Program-made: the position numbers and the translations under genes
Part shown: positions 8,537-17,326 of the stretch, in pieces
Position numbering within the stretch: position 1 is the first letter of the stretch
Layout: each line of letters opens with the position of its first letter
Source: Synechococcus sp. CC9605
GTDB taxonomy: Bacteria; Cyanobacteriota; Cyanobacteriia; PCC-6307; Cyanobiaceae
Reading direction: 5' to 3'
DNA: 64,000 nucleotides
NCBI RefSeq assembly: GCF_000012625.1
Contig: NC_007516.1
Span: 930,001-994,000, forward strand
The notes under the pieces: model-generated
The model's database searches: none
Told to the model about the DNA's origin: nothing
Seen by the model: only the letters and a program-made list of their open reading frames with translations

Positions 8537-9033
8537 GACACCACCCCCTGACGGATGGCTTCCACCACGGGGACCGTGTGCAGCCCGTAAACCCACACCA
8601 GCTTGTCGCCGAGGTACACCTGCGTGATCACAAGCCCCGCCAGCACCACATCAAGGGCCAGAAAGCCCCTGGGCAAGTTCGCCGGATCTTTCTGCCGGGC
8701 GACGTAGCGCCAGCCCGTGAGCAGGGCCAGCACGCCGGCCAGGGACCAACCGATGGTGCTGTGAATGTTGAGGATGTCCCGCGAGGCGCCATAGGGATTG
8801 GCAAGACCGGCCTCCACCTGGCCGAAGATGATCGCCACAAAGATCGCCACGGTGGCGACGATCAGGTTCCAAAAGCTGACTTCAAACAGATTCTTCTTGC
8901 CACTGATCACACCGATGACGTCGAACACCACCGTGATCAGGGCCATGGCGATCACGAAGTGAACGACGATCGGATGGATGACGTCGAGCCAGGGCAGATT
9001 TTTGTCGTTGAGCGGTGGAAGCAGCTCAAGCAT
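8533..9033 (-). CDS. DUF2231 membrane protein A of the oxidase operon
   Basis: 166 aa from the ATG at 9033 (a GTG at 9051 is the alternative). DUF2231-type integral membrane protein with four hydrophobic segments. His residues occur as VIHPIVVHF (about residues 20 and 25), NIHSTIGWS in the third segment and GLHTVPVV near the end, in the same arrangement as the next gene. The two proteins are paralogous in layout and may form a heterodimer. First gene of the probable operon DUF2231-DUF2231-ctaC-ctaD-ctaE-GMC. Function unknown. Confidence 0.8.
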   Translation of the reverse strand: MLELLPPLNDKNLPWLDVIHPIVVHFVIAMALITVVFDVIGVISGKKNLFEVSFWNLIVATVAIFVAIIFGQVEAGLANPYGASRDILNIHSTIGWSLAGVLALLTGWRYVARQKDPANLPRGFLALDVVLAGLVITQVYLGDKLVWVYGLHTVPVVEAIRQGVVS

Positions 9034-9144
9034 CGGCAAGCCGATCGACACCCACCAAGGATGACCACGCTGGATCAGACGGTCATCACCAGATGTGCAA
9101 TTGCAACTCCATTCGTCTCATCACGGGTTGCACTAGAGATGCCG

Positions 9145-10230
9145 CTAGGTCTTGGTGCGCCAGAACACCAACGCCTGGGTCATGATCACGATCAACACCA
9201 CCGGCAGTACAAAACAGAGCATCAAAAGCCTGAACTCGTCCGACCAACTGGCGAGGGTTGTTCGGGGAAGGACGTTGTCAACGATGTAGAGGATGTACAA
9301 GCCCAGCAACAGTCCACCTTCGAGTCGGCTGATCCGTCCGCGCGTCCAGAAGATCGGCATGCAGGCCAGGCTGGTGAGCAACATCACAGGTAGGTCGTCC
9401 TGAATCAATTCGGGGCTGACCTCCAGGCCACGACCAGCGGCAGCCAAGGCTCCACCACCCAGCACCAGCAGCAGGTTCAACAGGCAGCTGCCCACCACGT
9501 TGCCAATGGCCAGATCGGTGCGCCCGCGCAGGGCTGCCACCAGGGAGGTGATCAATTCCGGCATTGAGGTTCCGGCGGAAACGATCGTCAGACCGATCAC
9601 CGCCTCACTCACCCCGAGGTAGGTGGCTGCTGCTGTGGCGCCGCTCACCAGCACCCGGGATCCGATGGTGAGGATTCCAATCCCTCCGATCAGCCGCAGG
9701 ATGGCAAGGGTCCAGCCGCCGCTCGCCGCGTCCTCTTCGATCTCGGGTTCAGCGCTGCCGCTGTCGTCTGGTTGTTCGCGGGCGGTGCGGATCTCCCAGA
9801 TGGTGTTGATCACAAGCCCCAACAGCAAGGCCAGGCCCGCCTGCCAGGTGACCCGTCCTGCGGAGGCCATGCCCCAGACCGCCGCCGAGATGGCAATCAT
9901 CAGAGGAACATCGCGCCGCACCAGACGGCTTTCGACGCGCAACGGCAGCACAAGGGCGCTGCTGCCCAGCACCACCATCACGTTGAAGATGTTGCTGCCC
10001 ACCACATTGCTCACGGCGAGGGTGTCAGCCCCCTGCAGCACTGAGTTCAGACTCACGAACAGTTCCGGGGCGCTGGTGCCCAGGGAAACCACCGTGAGGC
10101 CGATCACGAGCTGGGGGATGCCAAAGATCACCGCCATGGCGACGGACCCCTGAACAAACAATTCTCCGCCACCGAACAGCAGCCCGATGCCCAGCAGCAC
10201 TTGGATCGAGGCCTGGAGGAATTCAGGCAT
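9145..10230 (-). CDS. Sodium/calcium exchanger family membrane protein
   Basis: 361 aa with two homologous halves of about five helices each, separated by an acidic cytoplasmic loop (EQPDDSGSAEPEIEED, about residues 155-170). Each half holds the alpha-repeat signature of the CaCA superfamily: GLTVVSLGTSAPELFVSL with NVVGSNIFN in the first, and GLTIVSAGTSMPELITSL with NVVGSCLLN in the second. The acidic residues of the PEL motifs bind cations. Family members exchange Na+ (or H+, K+) for Ca2+. It is divergent from bicA, a Na+-dependent bicarbonate symporter, so maintaining the Na+ gradient is a reasonable role, inferred from position. Confidence 0.9.
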   Translation of the reverse strand: MPEFLQASIQVLLGIGLLFGGGELFVQGSVAMAVIFGIPQLVIGLTVVSLGTSAPELFVSLNSVLQGADTLAVSNVVGSNIFNVMVVLGSSALVLPLRVESRLVRRDVPLMIAISAAVWGMASAGRVTWQAGLALLLGLVINTIWEIRTAREQPDDSGSAEPEIEEDAASGGWTLAILRLIGGIGILTIGSRVLVSGATAAATYLGVSEAVIGLTIVSAGTSMPELITSLVAALRGRTDLAIGNVVGSCLLNLLLVLGGGALAAAGRGLEVSPELIQDDLPVMLLTSLACMPIFWTRGRISRLEGGLLLGLYILYIVDNVLPRTTLASWSDEFRLLMLCFVLPVVLIVIMTQALVFWRTKT

Positions 10231-10311
10231 GGAGAGAGATCAGGTGTACGGGGATTCTGCTTTGAGGGGAATCAACCTAAGGTCACTCACCTGGGTAATA
10301 GATAAGAAACC

Positions 10312-11961
10312 TTGTTGAACCGGATCAGCACCAGCAACCTGCGTGGTGACGCCTTTGGTGGCGTGACCGCCGCGGTTATTGCTCTGCCGATGGCCCTGGC
10401 CTTCGGGGTTGCCGCCACGGGTGACCCCGCCCCCGGGCTTTGGGGCGCCGTGATCATCGGCTTGGTGGCTTCTCTTTTCGGTGGAACGCCCACTTTGATC
10501 TCTGAACCCACAGGTCCGATGACCGTGGTGTTCACCTCGGTGATCCTGAGCTTCACCGCCACAGCTCCGGACAAGGAAACGGCCATGGCCATGGCCTTCA
10601 CCGTGGTCATCCTGGCGGGTCTGTTTCAGATCCTTTTCGGTGTCTTCCGTCTGGGTCGGTACGTCACCCAGATGCCCTACACAGTGATCTCTGGCTTCAT
10701 GTCGGGGATTGGAGCCATCTTGGTGATTCTCCAGCTGCCCGCCTTCTTGGGGCAGACCGCATCGGGCGGGGTGATGGGAACCCTGTCCAACCTGCCGGGC
10801 TTGATTGCTGGCATTCAGCCAATGGAGCTGGCGCTGGCGTTGATCACCGTTGCGATCCTCTGGTTCACCCCCGCCAGCGTGAAGCGTTTCTGCCCGCCGC
10901 AGCTGCTGGCGCTGATGTTGGGAACGGTGCTGTCGATGACCTTCTTCCACAACGCCGGTCTCAAGACCATTCCGCCGTTTAATGCTGAGCTCCCCAGCCT
11001 GCATGTGCCCACCTTCTCGGGCGGACAGCTGCGTTTGATGTTCGTGGATGCCGCAGTGCTGGGCATGCTCGGCTGCATCGATGCGCTGCTTACCTCCGTG
11101 GTGGCTGACAGCCTTACCCGCACGGAGCACAACTCCAACAAGGAATTGGTGGGTCAGGGTCTGGCCAACATCGCTTCGGGCGTCTTTGGCGGACTGCCTG
11201 GGGCGGGAGCCACGATGGGCACCGTGGTCAACATTCAGGCCGGCGGACGTTCGGCCTTGTCAGGCATTGTCCGAGCGCTGATTCTGATGGTGGTCGTTCT
11301 GGCCGCCGCGCCCCTTGCGTCCACGATTCCCCTTGCTGTGCTGGCGGGCATCGCCCTGAAGGTGGGCATCGACATCATCGATTGGGATTTCCTCCAACGG
11401 GCCCACCATCTCTCGGTGAAAGCTGCGGTGATCACTTACGGCGTGATTGCGCTCACGGTGCTGGTGGATCTCATCACTGCAGTGGGTATCGGAGTTTTCG
11501 TGGCCAACGTGCTCACCATTGATCGGATGAGCGCCTTGCAGTCCAGAAAAGTGAAAACGATCAGCACGGCCGATGACGATGTGGAGCTGACCGATGAAGA
11601 GCAGGTGTTGCTGGATCAGGCCTCCGGCAAGGTTCTCCTGTTCCAGCTCGCTGGTCCGATGATCTTCGGCGTGGCCAAGGCCATCTCGCGTGAGCACAAC
11701 GCCATCGGCAATTGTCAGGCGGTGGTCTTCGACCTCTCAGAGGTGTCCCACTTGGGGGTGACCGCTGCGATTGCCCTCGAGAATGCCGTGAAGGAAGCGA
11801 TTGAAGAAGGACGCCAGGTGTTCATGGTCGGTGCAACGGGCAGCACGGAGAAGCGTCTTCAGAAGCTGAAACTGTTGGAACGGCTCCCCCAAAGCCACAT
11901 CACCGGTGATCGCCTCGATGCCCTGCGCCTTGCCGTGAACGGTATGCCGCTGAATGTCTGA
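10312..11961 (+). CDS. bicA: SulP-family sodium-dependent bicarbonate transporter
   Basis: 549 aa if started at TTG 10312 (a second TTG follows at 10315); no ATG suits the conserved N-terminus [24 protein letters not shown]. There are ten or more membrane helices with SulP hallmarks ([70 protein letters not shown]). A C-terminal STAS domain (about residues 440-545) includes [23 protein letters not shown]. The pattern agrees closely with cyanobacterial BicA, a low-affinity, high-flux plasma-membrane HCO3- importer of the CO2-concentrating mechanism. The stop overlaps the pyrC start by 8 nt, so the two may share a transcript. Confidence 0.9.
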   Translation: MLNRISTSNLRGDAFGGVTAAVIALPMALAFGVAATGDPAPGLWGAVIIGLVASLFGGTPTLISEPTGPMTVVFTSVILSFTATAPDKETAMAMAFTVVILAGLFQILFGVFRLGRYVTQMPYTVISGFMSGIGAILVILQLPAFLGQTASGGVMGTLSNLPGLIAGIQPMELALALITVAILWFTPASVKRFCPPQLLALMLGTVLSMTFFHNAGLKTIPPFNAELPSLHVPTFSGGQLRLMFVDAAVLGMLGCIDALLTSVVADSLTRTEHNSNKELVGQGLANIASGVFGGLPGAGATMGTVVNIQAGGRSALSGIVRALILMVVVLAAAPLASTIPLAVLAGIALKVGIDIIDWDFLQRAHHLSVKAAVITYGVIALTVLVDLITAVGIGVFVANVLTIDRMSALQSRKVKTISTADDDVELTDEEQVLLDQASGKVLLFQLAGPMIFGVAKAISREHNAIGNCQAVVFDLSEVSHLGVTAAIALENAVKEAIEEGRQVFMVGATGSTEKRLQKLKLLERLPQSHITGDRLDALRLAVNGMPLNV

Positions 11962-13000
11962 TCAGATCTCGATCATCGCTCCAGATGATTGGCACGTGCA
12001 TCTCCGCGATGGAGAGATGCTGAACCAGGTCGTGGCCCATACAGCCCGCCGTTTTCAGCGAGCCATCGTGATGCCCAACCTGCGTCCCCCGGTGACCACC
12101 GTGGCGGCTGCACAGGCCTACCGCGATCGCATTCAGGCGGCGTGCCCCGCTGATCTGGAGTTCACCCCTCTGATGACGGCGTACCTCACTGATTCGATCG
12201 CTCCTGCCGAGCTGGAGACGGGTTTTCGAGAGGGTGTTTTCGCTGCCGCCAAGCTTTATCCCGCCAACGCCACCACCAATTCCGCCGCAGGGGTGACGGA
12301 CTTGCTGCAGATCGATCCTGTGCTGGAAACGATGGCTCGGATCGGCATGCCCTTGCTGATCCATGGTGAAGTCACGGATCCCGAGATCGACATCTTCGAC
12401 CGTGAGGCAGCGTTCATCGAACGCCATCTGGAACCGCTGCGGGAGCGTCATCCCGAGCTGAAGGTTGTGTTAGAGCACATCACCACTGAACAGGCGGTGC
12501 AGTACGTCAGCTCAGCGGACCGTCATCTTGCCGCCACCATCACCCCCCACCATCTGCACATCAATCGCAACGCGATGTTCGCCGGTGGGTTGCGCAGTGA
12601 TTTCTATTGCCTCCCCGTGGCCAAGCGGGAATGCCACCGTCAAGCCCTGCGCCGGGCGGCCACCAGCGGTGACCCAAGCTTCTTTCTCGGCACCGACACG
12701 GCACCTCACGAACGGTCATCCAAGGAAAGTGCCTGCGGTTGCGCCGGCATCTTTAATGCGCCCTTCGCCTTGGAGAGTTATGCACAGGTTTTTGATCAGG
12801 AGGGCGCTCTGGAGCATTTCGAAGCCTTCACCAGCCTGAATGGGCCGGCTTTCTACAAGCTTCCAGCCAACACCCATCGCATCACGTTGCAACGGCGTGA
12901 TCATCTCGTGCCGGAACTTGTGAATGGACTGGTTCCTTTCCATGCTGGAGAGATCCTGTCCTGGGCCGTTGCCAATGCACCTGATCAAGTTCAGCTCTGA
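11954..13000 (+). CDS. pyrC: Dihydroorotase (class II)
   Basis: 348 aa, close to the E. coli-type enzyme. It closes carbamoyl aspartate to dihydroorotate in pyrimidine synthesis. Metal-site residues are visible: HVH in [10 protein letters not shown] (residues 13-15), the carboxylated Lys in [13 protein letters not shown] (about 98), His in LLIHGEV and LEHITT, and the catalytic Asp in [13 protein letters not shown]. The ATG at 11954 lies inside the end of bicA, and the last codons overlap the thioredoxin-like gene by 26 nt. Confidence 0.95.
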   Translation: MSDQISIIAPDDWHVHLRDGEMLNQVVAHTARRFQRAIVMPNLRPPVTTVAAAQAYRDRIQAACPADLEFTPLMTAYLTDSIAPAELETGFREGVFAAAKLYPANATTNSAAGVTDLLQIDPVLETMARIGMPLLIHGEVTDPEIDIFDREAAFIERHLEPLRERHPELKVVLEHITTEQAVQYVSSADRHLAATITPHHLHINRNAMFAGGLRSDFYCLPVAKRECHRQALRRAATSGDPSFFLGTDTAPHERSSKESACGCAGIFNAPFALESYAQVFDQEGALEHFEAFTSLNGPAFYKLPANTHRITLQRRDHLVPELVNGLVPFHAGEILSWAVANAPDQVQL

Positions 13001-13277
13001 AGATTGCGGCACCTGTCACCGCATGAGTCACTACGACGGCAAGGTGGCCGAGGAACTCGGCTGCAGCTTTATCTCCGTGATGCTGCAGGACACGGAGATG
13101 TATCGCAAATACCGGAAGATCCTGCTCAAGCAGTACCCCAACAAGGAGGGCATGGGCTGGCCCACCTACCTGTTGGTGAACGATCCCGATGGAGATTTTT
13201 CAATCGAGGGAGAACTGAAGGGCGGCTTGCCCAAGGGAGACTTCCGCACCAAGCTCGCTGAGTTGCTGCCGTCCTGA
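12975..13277 (+). CDS. Thioredoxin-family protein
   Basis: 100 aa. The ATG at 12975 gives a typical beta-strand start ([24 protein letters not shown] split here). The motif CGTC near residue 11 is the dithiol site, and [10 protein letters not shown] near residue 60 has the cis-Pro loop of the thioredoxin fold. It overlaps the 3' end of pyrC by 26 nt. A cytoplasmic thiol-disulfide role is likely; the partner is unknown. Confidence 0.8.
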   Translation: MHLIKFSSEDCGTCHRMSHYDGKVAEELGCSFISVMLQDTEMYRKYRKILLKQYPNKEGMGWPTYLLVNDPDGDFSIEGELKGGLPKGDFRTKLAELLPS

Positions 13278-13284
13278 CGCCTGG

Positions 13285-13373
13285 TGGTGGGGGCAGGGGG
13301 ACTTGAACCCCCACAGGCCTTTCGGCCCAAGCGATTTTAAGTCGCGTGCGTCTACCGATTCCGCCATGCCCCC
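13285..13373 (-). tRNA. tRNA-Leu (anticodon UAA)
   Basis: Read on the minus strand the gene begins GGGGGCA, which pairs with TGCCCCC at the 3' end, then the discriminator A and an encoded CCA (13285-13287). The D-arm (TGGCGGAATCGGTAGACGC), the anticodon loop CTTAAAA with anticodon TAA, a long variable arm (TTGGGCCGAAAGGCC) and the T-arm GGGGGTTCAAGTCCCCC are all recognisable. The long variable arm confirms a class II tRNA. Confidence 0.96.
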
Positions 13374-13413
13374 GCCAGAACATCTTAGATTTACCTCCAG
13401 CTGTCCTCAGGCC

Positions 13414-13665
13414 TTGGACCTTTCGTCCCTGCTTTCTCAAATCCCACAGGACACGTTGTTGGTTCTATTGGCCTACACCGTTCTGGGCGGCCTGTACCTC
13501 GTTGTCGTTCCCCTCGCCCTGTACGCGTGGATGAACCAGCGCTGGCATCGCATGGGCAAACTGGAGCGTCTGGGGATTTATGGCATGGTCTTCTTCTTTT
13601 TCCCTGGGATGATCCTGTTTGCCCCCTTCCTCAACTTCCGGCTGAGCGGACAGGGAGACGTCTGA
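13414..13665 (+). CDS. ndhL: NAD(P)H-quinone oxidoreductase subunit L
   Basis: 83 aa from the TTG at 13414; an upstream ATG in the same frame would run through the tRNA on the other strand. NdhL is a small membrane subunit of the photosynthetic NDH-1 complex. Two membrane helices ([22 protein letters not shown] and [19 protein letters not shown], each cut here) flank [15 protein letters not shown], and the end reads [10 protein letters not shown], matching the family closely. The next gene starts 1 nt after the stop, and the order ndhL-DUF3007-trpA is common in cyanobacteria. Confidence 0.88.
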   Translation: MDLSSLLSQIPQDTLLVLLAYTVLGGLYLVVVPLALYAWMNQRWHRMGKLERLGIYGMVFFFFPGMILFAPFLNFRLSGQGDV

Positions 13666-13666
13666 C

Positions 13667-14023
13667 TTGACGCGTGGAAAAGTTCTTCTGATCGGACTAG
13701 TAGTCCTCCTGCTTGGAGGACTTGGTCAGGTTGGCTTTCAGGCTGCGGGCTTTGAAGGCTTCACGGCAGGGATTGCTGCGGAGGCCCTGCTGGTTGTGAT
13801 TGTGGTGGTGTGGACAAGTTCCTACCTGTTTCGTGTGGTCACCGGTCAGATGACCTACATGGATCAGCGGCGTCGTTACCGCGAGGTGTACGACAAACAG
13901 GAAGCTGAAGCGCTTCAAGCCTGTTTTGATGCTCTTCCCGAGGAGGAACAGCAGGCGCTGCTGCGCAAAATTGGGGCTGATCGCTTGGGTCCCACAGACG
14001 GTGAGGCCCCCGTCGACTCATAG
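13667..14023 (+). CDS. DUF3007 membrane protein
   Basis: 118 aa from TTG 13667, directly after ndhL. Two N-terminal hydrophobic segments (about residues 5-22 and 35-55) are followed by a charged cytoplasmic tail with [16 protein letters not shown] and [13 protein letters not shown]. This is the pattern of the cyanobacterial and plastid DUF3007 family found between ndhL and trpA. Function not known; the neighbour suggests thylakoid NDH-1. Confidence 0.8.
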   Translation: MTRGKVLLIGLVVLLLGGLGQVGFQAAGFEGFTAGIAAEALLVVIVVVWTSSYLFRVVTGQMTYMDQRRRYREVYDKQEAEALQACFDALPEEEQQALLRKIGADRLGPTDGEAPVDS

Positions 14024-14057
14024 GCTTTCGAAGTTTGTTCCTGGTCGGTTGACCGAG

Positions 14058-14873
14058 ATGCCCAATCAGCAGTCCTCTTCCATCGCCCAGCGCTTTGAGC
14101 AGCTGAAGCAGGACGGTCGCCTTGCCTTGATGCCATTCCTGATGGCTGGCGATCCTGATCTCGCGGTCACCGCTGATGTGCTTCTCAGTCTGCAAATGGC
14201 AGGGGCCGACATGGTGGAACTGGGGATGCCGTACAGCGACCCGCTCGCGGATGGGCCGGTCATTCAGGCCGCTGCGTCCCGTGCCCTTGCTGCCGGAACC
14301 ACGCCAACGGGCGTGCTGGACATGCTGCAGTCGTTGAAGGGTCAGCTGCAGATCCCGGTGATCCTGTTCACGTATTCCAATCCACTGCTCAATGTGGGGA
14401 TGGAGGCGTTCTGCCAGTCTGCAGCGGAGGCTGGTGCGGCGGGTTTGGTGGTGCCTGATCTCCCCCTCGAGGAGGCCGAGCGGTTGTCAACCATCGCCGA
14501 GCGTCATGGCTTGGATTTGGTGCTCTTGGTTGCACCCACCACTCCTCAAGATCGGATGGGTCGGATTGCCAAATGCAGCCGTGGTTTCACCTATCTGGTG
14601 AGTGTCACTGGCGTCACCGGTGAGCGAGCTCAGATGGAAAGCAGGGTTGAAGGTTTGGTGCAGCAACTCAAACAAACCTCTCCGGTTCCTGTTGCGGTTG
14701 GTTTCGGTATCTCTGGGGCGGAGCAGGTGCGACAGGTTCGGGGCTGGGGTTCCGATGGAGCGATTGTGGGCAGCGCGCTCGTGAAGCGGATGGCTGCAGC
14801 ATCGCCAGGAGAAATTGCACAGGAAGCTGGTCGTTTTTGCGCTGAGCTGCGTGCCGCGGCGGATCAGCCTTAA
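14058..14873 (+). CDS. trpA: Tryptophan synthase alpha chain
   Basis: 271 aa from ATG 14058. TIM-barrel enzyme that splits indole-3-glycerol phosphate. Catalytic Glu in [18 protein letters not shown] (about residue 55) and catalytic Asp in [11 protein letters not shown] (about 135) are present. Phosphate-binding [10 protein letters not shown] and [10 protein letters not shown] lie near the C-terminus, with SVTGVTGER in between. It follows DUF3007 by 34 nt. The partner trpB is not in the window. Confidence 0.96.
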   Translation: MPNQQSSSIAQRFEQLKQDGRLALMPFLMAGDPDLAVTADVLLSLQMAGADMVELGMPYSDPLADGPVIQAAASRALAAGTTPTGVLDMLQSLKGQLQIPVILFTYSNPLLNVGMEAFCQSAAEAGAAGLVVPDLPLEEAERLSTIAERHGLDLVLLVAPTTPQDRMGRIAKCSRGFTYLVSVTGVTGERAQMESRVEGLVQQLKQTSPVPVAVGFGISGAEQVRQVRGWGSDGAIVGSALVKRMAAASPGEIAQEAGRFCAELRAAADQP

Positions 14874-14909
14874 CGGCTGCCATTCGGTTAGGGCACGAAC
14901 CAGAGCATG

Positions 14910-14935
14910 AAAAAACCCCAGCTAAGGCCGGGGTT
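14910..14935 (-). terminator. Rho-independent terminator of cyabrB (may also serve trpA)
   Basis: On the minus strand AACCCC and GGGGTT form the base of a GC-rich hairpin followed by a run of six T. It lies 19 nt beyond the AbrB stop, between the convergent trpA and AbrB genes. Confidence 0.8.
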
Positions 14936-14953
14936 CATCGATTACGGTTTGAT

Positions 14954-15325
14954 TCACTCCTCGTCTTCGTCACTGCCACCAACAGGTGTCAGACGAATTT
15001 GTTTGCGCCCCAGTTTGATTTCAAATTCATCTCCAGGCTTCAGGTCGAGCAGAGCCGTATAAGCCTTGCCGATCAGCAGATTGCCGTTGCCTTGAACGGT
15101 GGCCACGTAGCTGAGTTTGCGGCCTCCTTTGCCCACGCCGCCAACACCACCCATGCCAAGACTCACGCCTTTGGCTTCCAGTAGTGCCTCATAAAAAGCG
15201 GTGAAATTCAAACGCTCGCCACCATCTTTTTTATCGGAGACATAGCCACAGGCACGAACAAGATCAGACTTGCTGACGTCACCTAGGTCTTTGACTTTAT
15301 TGAGAAGGTCGCTCCCAGTGAGCAT
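14954..15325 (-). CDS. Cyanobacterial AbrB-type transcriptional regulator
   Basis: 123 aa. Unlike Bacillus AbrB, the swapped-hairpin DNA-binding domain lies at the C-terminus (about residues 70-115: KLSYVATVQGNGNLLIGKAY, KPGDEFEIKLGRKQIRL). The N-terminal helical part (LLNKVKDLGDVSKSDLVRACGY) is special to cyAbrB proteins. These factors act on carbon/nitrogen balance and CO2-uptake genes in cyanobacteria. It is monocistronic, with its own terminator. The acidic tail ends GSDEDEE. Confidence 0.9.
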   Translation of the reverse strand: MLTGSDLLNKVKDLGDVSKSDLVRACGYVSDKKDGGERLNFTAFYEALLEAKGVSLGMGGVGGVGKGGRKLSYVATVQGNGNLLIGKAYTALLDLKPGDEFEIKLGRKQIRLTPVGGSDEDEE

Positions 15326-15423
15326 CGCTTTCGAGAGAAATCAACCTTCACAACATAGCGTTTGTGCAAGTCGTTATGCCATCATTTTTCTTTGAAAAGT
15401 TCTTCGGTATTTCATCCTTCGCT

Positions 15424-15693
15424 ATGGCACGTTTCGTCTTGTGGGGCACTTACTGCACGGATGCTCTTGTGAAGCGTGCTCCTTATCGTGATGAACATCT
15501 TGCTCGCCTTCAGGGCTTGAAAGATCAGGGAACGCTGGTCACGCTCGGACCCACTGAGGGAAGCACCCATGTTTTCGGGATCTTCGAGGCCGACAGCCTC
15601 TACGTCGTTCGCATGCTGGTTGAGGACGACGTTTATTGGAAGCAGGGAATCTGGACGGCGCTCGAGGTTTATCCCTGGGTCCAGGCGTTCTGA
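15424..15693 (+). CDS. YciI-family protein
   Basis: 89 aa from ATG 15424; the track-length frame begins further upstream without support. The ferredoxin-like fold of the family is suggested by RFVLWGTYCTDALVKRAPYRDEHLARL and by LVTLGPTEGSTHVFGIFEAD, with the buried His and Asp positions (YRDEHL) seen in YciI proteins. The 3' end overlaps the convergent cytochrome gene by 25 nt. Family members are small dimeric enzymes of mostly unknown reaction. Confidence 0.85.
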   Translation: MARFVLWGTYCTDALVKRAPYRDEHLARLQGLKDQGTLVTLGPTEGSTHVFGIFEADSLYVVRMLVEDDVYWKQGIWTALEVYPWVQAF

Positions 15694-16025
15694 GCCTGCA
15701 TGAGCACCCATTCCGCCACAAGCTGATCTCCCTCGCTCCCGAGAACGTCGGCGTAACCACTCATCTGGCCTCGGCCTTCCCGGGCGATGGCTGCGATGGC
15801 GTCCACCGTTGCGATCTGCTCACGCTCGAGGGTCTTCAGCTTCAGGTTTTTCCCTCGGCGAATGATGTTGCCGCCGTTGATGTGGCATCCGGCGCAGTGC
15901 TGTTCGAACAACAGAGCGCCGGTGCTGGCATCCCGCCCGGCGGCCAGCGAAGCACCGCCTGATCCAAGGCTCAGCAGCAGCACAAGAAACGCACCAATGC
16001 AGCAGCGAAGGATGGAGCTCAGCAC
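15669..16025 (-). CDS. Cytochrome c6-like exported c-type cytochrome
   Basis: 118 aa with a signal peptide (GAFLVLLLSLGSGGASLAAG, cut after about residue 29). The haem motif CAGCH is near residue 44, followed by INGGNIIRRGKNLKL. An axial Met probably lies in GQMSGYADVLG. The mature part is about 88 residues, the size of cytochrome c6. It should act in the thylakoid lumen or periplasm as a one-electron carrier. It differs clearly from the second cytochrome in the window (32406-32783) and looks like a c6 variant rather than photosynthetic petJ. Upstream lie a 77-aa unknown protein and, divergently, a Nif11-cupin gene. Confidence 0.88.
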   Translation of the reverse strand: MLSSILRCCIGAFLVLLLSLGSGGASLAAGRDASTGALLFEQHCAGCHINGGNIIRRGKNLKLKTLEREQIATVDAIAAIAREGRGQMSGYADVLGSEGDQLVAEWVLMQAQNAWTQG

Positions 16026-16044
16026 AGGGACGGTGTGGCTTGAA

Positions 16045-16278
16045 TCAGTCTGCTTGAGCAGGTGATGCCTCCTTCTGGAACCGCTGGATCAGTTCATCGG
16101 GAGAGCGGTAATCCTTCGGAAGCGAGGTGTGCAATCTGTTTAGGTAATCCCAGCAGACCGTCCGGCGAATGGCGTTGAGATCGCGTCCATCGGCCACAAG
16201 GCGACGCAGGGCTTGGCAGTAGCTCGAGAATCCAGCCTCCAGATCTCCGATGGTGAGTGCCTTGGTTGCGGACGGCAT
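16045..16278 (-). CDS. Conserved hypothetical protein (77 aa)
   Basis: 77 codons, ATG at 16278, ending 20 nt before the cytochrome gene and probably cotranscribed with it. The protein looks helical and soluble: LEAGFSSYCQALRRLVADG, then NAIRRTVCWDYLNRLH and SPDELIQRFQKEA. Two Cys residues are present but not in a CxxC motif. I do not recognise the family. Confidence 0.65.
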   Translation of the reverse strand: MPSATKALTIGDLEAGFSSYCQALRRLVADGRDLNAIRRTVCWDYLNRLHTSLPKDYRSPDELIQRFQKEASPAQAD

Positions 16279-16367
16279 GAAACAGAAGGTCAGGATCTTC
16301 TAACTTTTGCGTCGATCTCCTGATTGGTCTGTTGTCAGGATCACTGTTGGAGCTGTGCGGTGGCCCC

Positions 16368-16889
16368 ATGGCGGAACAGGATCTGATCCGTTTCCTCAAC
16401 AAGATCTCCCAACTTCAGGTCCTTGCGGAGCGTGTGCGGAACGACTCCAGCAGCCGTGAACAGCTGGCGGCCTGTGCGGACCACAATCAGGTTGTACAGC
16501 TGGCCAGGTCCTGGGGGTTCGACATCGGTCGGCGCTGGGGTGAGCGTGACCATGGGCCTGGGGGAGAAGCCAACCTGCTGGCGACTCCGTGCCCTCCCCC
16601 CGGTGAAGAATCAACGCGCGTGTTGGCGTCTGCTGAGATGTGGAGATTGCTGCTGATTGCGTCCAACGGCTACCGGTCCCCCGATGACGCATGGATGGAC
16701 CAGTCCGATCACGAATGGGTGCTTGTGCTGCGGGGCAGCGCCTGTGTTGCGCTGCAGAACCCCGATCGGATCGTCGATCTCAGCCCTGGGGATCATCTTC
16801 TGCTTCCGCCACATCAGCTCCACAGGGTGGAGCGCACCGAGCCTGCGCCTGGAACCCTCTGGTTGGCCTTGCACTGGGATGCGGCTTGA
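16368..16889 (+). CDS. Nif11 domain-cupin fusion protein
   Basis: 173 aa from ATG 16368. Residues 1-50 form a Nif11-type domain (DLIRFLNKISQLQVLAERV, AACADHNQVVQLARSWGFDI), the kind used as leader in Nif11-derived RiPP precursors. A Gly/Pro linker (GPGGEANLLATPCPPPGEE) leads into a cupin barrel (about residues 85-170). The first cupin motif is DHEWVLVLRGSACV and the second is PGDHLLLPPHQLHRVE, with His residues that could bind a metal. No precursor core is seen, so this is not a peptide precursor; the Nif11 part may be a docking module. It is divergent from the 77-aa gene and the cytochrome. Confidence 0.85.
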   Translation: MAEQDLIRFLNKISQLQVLAERVRNDSSSREQLAACADHNQVVQLARSWGFDIGRRWGERDHGPGGEANLLATPCPPPGEESTRVLASAEMWRLLLIASNGYRSPDDAWMDQSDHEWVLVLRGSACVALQNPDRIVDLSPGDHLLLPPHQLHRVERTEPAPGTLWLALHWDAA

Positions 16890-17326
16890 ACCTGCTGCAG
16901 TGGCACGCCTCTCCCACGATGGCTCGTGCAGCCCCGACAAAGCAATGAGCACGACAGCTGATTGCCGTTGGCTTCATCGCGGACGAGAGTGTGTGCATCG
17001 AGATCGGAGGAGCCGATGACGGCCGACACTCCACCTGAGCAAATCCCGGAAGCAGACTGACTTCCTGGCCCCTGCTCCAACAGTTTCCACCCATTCGTAA
17101 GCTATTCGTCCGGCGCGACAACGAAGAGCGTCGAGCCAGTCGACTTTCCTCTGCATCGTTCGTAGGTGCCCTGCAGGAGAGCCGCTTCACACCTGGACCC
17201 GATGGCCCCAGGGTGCCTTAAGCCAGGCGCTTCGACCTTCCTGTATCAGTTCCATCGCTGGAGGAGACTTTCCGAGGCATCAGACACTGAAGTTGAGGTC
17301 GATTGCCATGCGCAAACGAGCGAGTT
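16890..17326. other. Gap without a recognisable gene
   Basis: No frame here has protein-like composition, and the frames that are open are short and overlap each other. The only clear structure is the hairpin at its end (17327-17356). A small RNA ending there is possible; no known cyanobacterial RNA was recognised. Confidence 0.5.
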
